Shown one piece after another: positions 57,669 through 64,000 of a stretch of 64,000 nucleotides of DNA (positions are counted from its first letter, which is position 1; every line of letters begins with the position of its first letter). The position numbers were made by a program, and so were the translations under genes. This DNA is from Hyalella azteca (Eukaryota; Arthropoda; Malacostraca; Amphipoda; Hyalellidae): positions 310,001 through 374,000 of the forward strand of contig NW_025940754.1 of assembly GCF_000764305.2 (NCBI RefSeq), given 5' to 3'. Below the pieces are notes generated by a model, which searched no databases, was not told the DNA's origin, and worked only from the letters and a program-made list of their open reading frames with translations.

Positions 57669-60254
57669 TCACAGAGAATGTCTCTCACGCGTGCAGTTAC
57701 ATGACCTAATAGCCACCACTATAATACCTGCAGATATACACGCTCCTCTTTGACCTCTCGGCTGCTAGTTTTTTGGGCACGAAACCAACTCTTGTTAGAA
57801 TTTTCTTTCGTTAGGAAGCACGTATGTCTTTGTTTAAGGCAGCTAAAGATGCAAAAGACAGTTGAAGGTATAATGGTGCTTGATCAAAATGGTCATTTTT
57901 TGTGTGTATGTGTCAAATAATGGACACAAGTTTTAGCTCTCATCTGGTTTGGTAATATATATCCTGCATTTTCTCTTGGGACACCCGATATTTTTTCAGA
58001 TATCTTTAATAGTTTATAAATATTCGACTCATTTTTGCCAATTATGCTCATTTCTCCAAGCTCAACGATCTTTATCACTTATACCGGTCGTTAAAGATAC
58101 CGTCTGCTTATCAAGCGCGTGGCTTCAAGAAGTTTTACTCCTTGCTGCCTTGTCGGATATTTGTTACTCATTTAGAAGTGTTGACATTAGAACAACGACA
58201 ATTTTTTCAATGTTGTCCAACAAAATCTGATGAATACTATATTACAATCTACTCTTTTGTTTGCAAATCAATATCTAATTCATAAAATGAGTAGAAAATT
58301 TCAAGGAATATTTTAGCACCGAACAATCTATCATTTCGAAACTGAAGGTGGCGACGGCACGTCGTTTGCATAAGCTAAACACAAATGCTTGTTTTGGTGT
58401 TAAGACAGGGAACGTTACTCCAGTGTAGATCATCAATTTAAGTTGCCTTGATTTGATTTAGAAGCCTGAATTCTGATTGGCATTTGCATTTACAATGTGC
58501 AATGAATTACCTGATACTAAATTCTATTATGGTGCGTTGTTCATCATTGACCTTTACATGCCATCACAGACACATAACATAATTATCAGATTAAAGAAAG
58601 CTAAGGTTGAAGCATCAATACGATATTGTAAACATTACCGAACTTCAACACCGAAATGTCGTAAAGTTCCTTTGCCGTAGGAACTGAAGAGGCCGATTAC
58701 ATATATATGCGAGCATTGAAAAGTTTTACCTCATTACACATGACATAGCGATGATCAGTCATACATTAGTCATTACATCCACAATCTGTGCTGAGAATAC
58801 TTCCATTGCATTGATTTATTTAAATTAGATTGAAAGAAAATTGAACACGAGATTACAGAAAACGAAAATTGCATTATTGCAAGAGAGAATGAGATTTTGG
58901 AAAAAGAATTTTATTTTTTGTTTAACTAAAATTTTCAAAGCACGTTATTTGCACAAACCTAGTGCAAAAGATAATTCCATTGTTCCAAAATATAATAACA
59001 TTCCACATGCAATGCTACATGAATGTTCATTACAAAGGAAAGTAATCTCCTAAATTTGATAATCGAAAAGAGCTTACAAATGAAAATTTCCGAGAATTTA
59101 ACTTATATTTATATTAATCCAACGTCAGCCAATAAAATTATCGAAATATATCTAAAATATATCTAAAATAGTATAAAAAACTCAACTCAGGAACAATGGA
59201 GCATAAAAACGAAATAAATCTTAATATAAGTCCATTGCAGGATAGGGTTACGGGATGTGGAATGATGCATTCAGATGGCCCAATTAAAAGGCGCAAGCTG
59301 TTCACAATATTGGCTGCTTTTCACAATTGTAATGACTTCCACAAGAAAACAATTCCGCACTAATTGTTCCCAATTAGAGGAGATTTTGATAAGAACTATC
59401 ATATAATCAATATAAAAAGTAAAGAGCAGAAATTCACGTTAATTGTCTCGTCGAATACAAAAGCTGGAAAAAATTATGGACAAATGTAGTTAATACTCGT
59501 AATTTGATGTATCTGAAGTTTATGGTATATTCTCGCGTAATTTTCACTCACGTATATATCTGAGTGTCACTTGCGCAATTAAAAGCGATCTTTAATAATA
59601 GAAACAAAGTGAAATCAATTTTGGAAAATCATTACATTGTGCAATGTATAACTAAAAATAGTTTAATATGAGCAATTTAATATCTCACCACAAATATTAT
59701 AAGACAAGTTGCAAGTGAAGTTTATTACGTAGAAAAGAACTCAGAAGAAAATGATGACAATTTAAACACTCATCGGATGGTATAGGAATAGTTGAAAATT
59801 TGAAGGAGATATGGATGAACAACTCTTAATGGGATCAACAATTCAAATATCTTCAAGACCATTACCATTTCAACCTCTACAAGGAAGGGTTCGAAGCCAA
59901 GTTTTCTTGGGCGCAGCAGTTATCTATAGGAACTTCGGATGCAAATATCCTGTATAACGTCTGTTACTCAGTTATATACTTAAAGCTGCTTAACGTTTCA
60001 GTAACATATTGTATTTTGCAAACAATTTGAGAGTCGGAAGCGTACATTATTTGATAATAATTCAATGATAATAAGGCTTGTAGTTATGAACTTTTGCCTC
60101 ATAACTGAAGCAGAAATTAAACTCTGGTGATAGTTAGAATTTTCATAAAAATTAAAATCAATTCAGCACCACGTGTAATATGAATTCGCTTCTAAACATA
60201 CTCAGGTAGCTAAGAAATGAGGCAAGTGTGCAGGTAACTTGTATTTAAGTTCTT
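57669..60254. other. AT-rich non-coding spacer
   Basis: Unique sequence. Frames at 57,949-58,230, 58,477-58,680 and 58,841-59,053 (67-93 codons) are not recognisable. Confidence 0.5.
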
Positions 60255-60560
60255 AATTTAAAGCTGATGTACGAAGCACAAATTCCGGTCAGAATATAAG
60301 CAATAATATTTAACCCCGATGTTGTATAAATTTCTGTCGAAATGAAGCTGATAATTTCCAGCTTTGATGTTCTTTAAATCATTGCCAAATGAAACTGATA
60401 ATATTTAAGTCGTATCTTGATTAAATTTGAATCAAAGTAAAATTAATATCACTTAACTCTGATGTTTCTTAAATTTTTTTCAAATGAAACTGATGATTTT
60501 TATCTCTGATGCTGCATAAGTTCCTGCTGAAATAAACTGCAAGTTGATATTTAGCTCTGC
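60255..60560. repeat. Degenerate ~57-bp tandem repeat
   Basis: About five strongly diverged units share GATGTTCTTTAAATT, then AAATGAAACTGATAATATTT. The right-hand units overlap the end of a 159-codon minus-strand frame. Confidence 0.75.
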
Positions 60561-62090
60561 TGCAGCTGCAGTTTCCTTCAAAAAAAACAAATAGGTAATT
60601 TTCAATATTAACTGGATTATTGGCATTTCGATCCCAGCCATGAGGTAGTAATCGTTGATTAACAGAAATCGTTGAAACAGAACTGATGAAGCACGACTGG
60701 AATTCGATGGCAGCAACTCTAATCATTTCAAATTTCAATTGACTGGAATATCGCAGTCGTTGTTCCTGCAAATAAAGCATGGAACTGACCTCCTCCTGCA
60801 TACCGCCTGCTCGGCCCAGAGCTAAAAATCCCACACTAATATAGCAAATTTTGGTTGGTTTATGGGCGGCCCCCGAATAGCTGATCACTGGCCACTTATT
60901 AGCCACCGATAGTTCCAATTTCGTTTTGTCCAATAAACCGAACGGCATTCATGTGATTCGTGGCACTGGAATTCTGCTGCGCTCGGGACGAAATTCGGCG
61001 TAAATTAACTCGTTTGAATGTCATTCATTCTGAAAAAAAAAATACAGGAAATTAGCATACGAATTCTAGATGATTGGCTGAATATGTCGTGAGATAGTCC
61101 CATCAACAAAATCTTGACATTAATTCAATTAATCATTTAGCCTTTATTATTAAATAATTATTCAACAGGAAATTTTCGAATTCCCATTTATTTCAGAGGA
61201 TTTAAAAACGGAAAATATTTTTTACCATTCAGATATAATCAAAGGAAATTATTTTATTCACACCTCTATAGTCACAGCCCTTCAACAAATTTCAAATAAT
61301 CAGACTCTGTTTTCATCCTTTATCTTAAACCCAGTTTAGCACAACCAACTTAAAGTCAATGCTAACTCGAATACAAAGCCTCGGAGAAGTTTCCATTCAC
61401 ATCGGTAATCACATCGCTTACCTTTCACTTAGCCTAAATATCTCAGCAAGCCATACTTCTAACATTACAGTTGCAGACTCGTCTCTAATTTTCACAAGTA
61501 TCATCGAGTCCGGAACGGCATCACTAGTCCGGAACGGCAGCGCAGCCGGGGAAGCAATCCTAATAAAGTCGTCGGGGTGCTATATTTGTTAGTCAAACTG
61601 TAATAACGACATTTCGAATGCCCCCTGTCCAAAGTTTGCTGCGAAGCGCAGTATAATTGTCAGCCTAACGCTGAATTTAATGAGGTTCTTGTAGTACTAC
61701 GCGTAATTTCTCGCATATGATTAACGTCATTTCTGAAGGGCGGAATTCTCAGAGTTTCCGACTTCGGAGAGGAGGCTGCGTCAGAGTGGTTGATTCAAGT
61801 GATGGAGTTTGAGGCGTGAATAAATGTCACATATTGTCACATAATGATAGCTCATGGTTTAGGTGATACTAAGCTTGGTTGAAGAAATTATCTGTGTTTT
61901 AACAACACGAATAAATTATTTTAGATTCGAGTGTATTCATTCCGAAGTCGTCGATTTGCGATTCCATTCAACCCTGCTGCTCCAAGGCTGAGAAATGACA
62001 AGTGAAACTATGCAGGTACCGGGAATGTAATGAACAGATTACATTTTATGTTTCTTCTAACGTTGATCAGCAGAAATTGTGAGACTTAGC
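60561..62090. other. Non-coding spacer with an unexplained 159-codon frame
   Basis: The minus-strand frame 60,948-60,469 (159 codons) is the longest non-repetitive open frame outside transposons. It has no motif I recognise, and its C-terminal part lies in the degenerate repeat. I leave it uncalled. The 61,359-61,592 frame (Ser/Ile-rich) is also unrecognised. Confidence 0.45.
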
Positions 62091-62186
62091 GAAATTTATA
62101 TTTCAGCGAATTTCAGCTAATTCCAATTTCCGTGAATTTCAGCGAAATTCCGATTTCAGGGAATTTCAGCGAATTTCCAGTTTCAG
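62091..62186. repeat. Degenerate tandem repeat (AATTTCAGCGAATTTC)
   Basis: Repeated TTTCAGCGAATTTCAG and AATTCCGATTTCAGGG units of about 16 and 32 bp. Confidence 0.85.
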
Positions 62187-63897
62187 ATTTTCACATAATT
62201 TACAAAAATTTTACTTTCCATCACGATTCACCTGCGCACTGAGTGACAACTTATCCTCAGCGAGTGTGGAACTGAACTTGCTGAATTCCTTTGACTCTGC
62301 AGTAACAACACTATTAGTTAAATTTGTTGTCATTCTTTCCAATTCAATGCGTACTACAATTCGAGACATGTATGTGACTATAAAAACATCATGCAGTGTC
62401 TAATCGAAATTCACAGGACGCCAGGAAAGAAATTTTTTCATTTACGATACAGGTGCACATTAATTGATCAAGCCACACCGTGCCTCATTTATGGCACTAG
62501 TACACATTAATTCATCAGGCCCCACAACGCTACGTTTATGAGATTGCGTTACTCTCGCAACGCATTAAACGCTCATTAATTCAGGTGCGTAATGTCCAAA
62601 ACGACGCCTCATATAACGGCTTTGGTTCGCGTTCCATGCAGCGACAGAACAATCTAGCAGGGCGACGAGTGCGCTCTGTTTTTGACCGCATAGAACTGCG
62701 CCGCTCAGGCGATCACAATCGAATTGTCGTCTCGGTAAATTGTGCGACATTTCCGTGTTGCGATCTGTCTATGAGCTGAAGATAAATTATTTACTGTCAG
62801 TAATTATTTTTGTAATCACAAATGAATATACTATTGGATTTTTATTTTAAAGGTGCCTAGCGTGTTAAAATTTTTAACGTAATTTACTATGTAATTCAAG
62901 AAGTTAAACTATATATCTAGAGTTAATCTTGGTTTTACACCAAGTACCAAGATTATATTCTATTAAATACATTTAATATCTTTCAGAAAATGAATGTTTC
63001 AGTTAGTGATAGATTTTAATTTTTTTTAAATCTTCAGGAGCGTATGATTCTAATTTCAATATTGTTGACTTAGTTCAATTTGAAGCACAGTCGAACATTG
63101 GCTAGCATTGTACCTAAATCTGAGCTTTTTTGAAAATCAGACCTGCAAGACTACTGGACGAGCGTAACTCGAAAACTCCCCGGATTTGAACCTGATGTTT
63201 TCGTTATCGCTGTACACATAGCGCTGTTCTTTTTACCTATGAAATTGTAAAATTACTAAAAATCGTAGAAATTGTAGAAATTACTGTAATTAATGTGTAC
63301 AATATTGCAAAAGTTTCTGGAATTTTTTTGGCGATGTTCTACTAATAAAAGTAAGGACTTTGATAAGTGAGCATCACAGATACCGAAACAATATATAAGA
63401 TTTACTCGTGATTCGTTTTAAGTTAAGTTAATACGCGCAACCTTCAAAATTTAATTTAAGTAGAAGATACGGAAAACCACTTTATTCCAATGAACTACAG
63501 CGCACTTACGAATCCGGTCACGAAGCTTGGATCGCATAAAAAAGCTCGAGATCTCAGCAGGCTTCAGGCACGCAGGCCTCGGGAGGGGCGTTGCGCGATC
63601 AGCAAAAGGCAAAGATTTTTAGGTTGGAGTATTGCTTGGGAAAAGAATTTATTTCCCTCAGTTCAGCACCTGACGCTTCTCGTGGTCTGGTTTTCCAATT
63701 TGCCACAAAATTATTTCATAATTAGAAAAAATAGATATCGCACAGTTCAAATGTTTGTCTTTTTCCAATTAAATATCGTTAACATTTTTCTAATATTTTC
63801 TTTCTCCATATTCAAATTCATAACGATTAGCAATGACAGCACTTTTTTACCCTGCAATTGAAACATCTAAATACCTACACTTGAAATCGCTAATTTA
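62187..63897. other. Non-coding spacer
   Basis: Unique sequence with a weak two-copy duplication (ACATTAATTGATCAAGCCAC / ACATTAATTCATCAGGCCCC) near 62,457 and 62,504. The frame at 63,490-63,861 (123 codons) is unrecognised. Confidence 0.5.
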
Positions 63898-64000
63898 ATA
63901 AAATATAACTCACTACTCACTGCAGTGAGTGACAGAGAGCGCATTTTCTCGTCGACGAAAACGTGAAGTCACGGACAGACAGACAGACAGATGGACGGAC
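63898..64000 (+). repeat. Dispersed repeat, copy 2, with (GGACAGAC) tail, cut by window edge
   Basis: AAAATATAACTCACTACTCA leads into the 56-bp block (63,917-63,972) identical to 19,012-19,067, then a GGACAGACAGACAGACAG tail running off the right edge. Same orientation as copy 1. Perfect identity over 56 bp in an otherwise diverging window implies recent activity or constraint. Confidence 0.9.

Overview
The window looks like a gene-poor, repeat-rich stretch of an animal nuclear genome. It is AT-rich, has no intact protein-coding gene that I can recognise, and holds no bacterial-style operon, rRNA, recognisable tRNA or CRISPR array. The mobile elements (a DD37D Tc1/mariner fossil, a hAT-type foldback MITE, other MITE-like inverted-repeat elements and a non-LTR endonuclease fragment) fit an invertebrate. 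A crustacean or other arthropod is my best guess, from general character only and not from any diagnostic gene.

Layout. 1-15 kb: AT-rich spacer broken by many minisatellites (about 1-200, 2.17-2.74, 5.44-6.0, 7.16-7.39, 7.69-8.14, 8.58-8.65, 9.29-9.38, 10.06-10.89 and 14.66-15.0 kb). 15-19.1 kb: two MITE-like inverted-repeat elements, a composite inverted/direct repeat, a 25-bp minisatellite and the first copy of a dispersed (GGACAGAC)-tailed repeat. 19.1-32 kb: spacer with short-period arrays, a 24-bp array open on both strands, and a 67-bp duplication next to a single N and an ATT microsatellite. 32.39-33.22 kb: hAT-type foldback element with an 8-bp target-site duplication. 35.4-38.35 kb: dispersed-repeat copy, then a non-LTR retrotransposon endonuclease fragment that stops exactly at a 38-bp Nextera mate-pair junction adapter and a 4-N gap, then about 1.2 kb of a 16-bp satellite. 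38.35-51 kb: spacer with degenerate arrays and a second copy of the 35.4-kb repeat. 52.02-53.34 kb: dead Tc1/mariner element with good terminal inverted repeats. 53.3-64 kb: spacer with a 21-bp array near 56.5 kb, smaller arrays, and a second copy of the GGACAGAC repeat at the right edge.

No genes work together here: the only protein-like sequences are decayed transposon proteins. Most long open frames are by-products of tandem repeats whose unit is a multiple of 3, or whose unit has no stop in any frame. The most consequential observation is technical: the adapter plus gap at 37,082-37,125 makes the retrotransposon/satellite junction untrustworthy. The most biologically interesting features are the nested-palindrome hAT element, the higher-order structure of the 10-kb minisatellite and the very high density of unrelated minisatellites.
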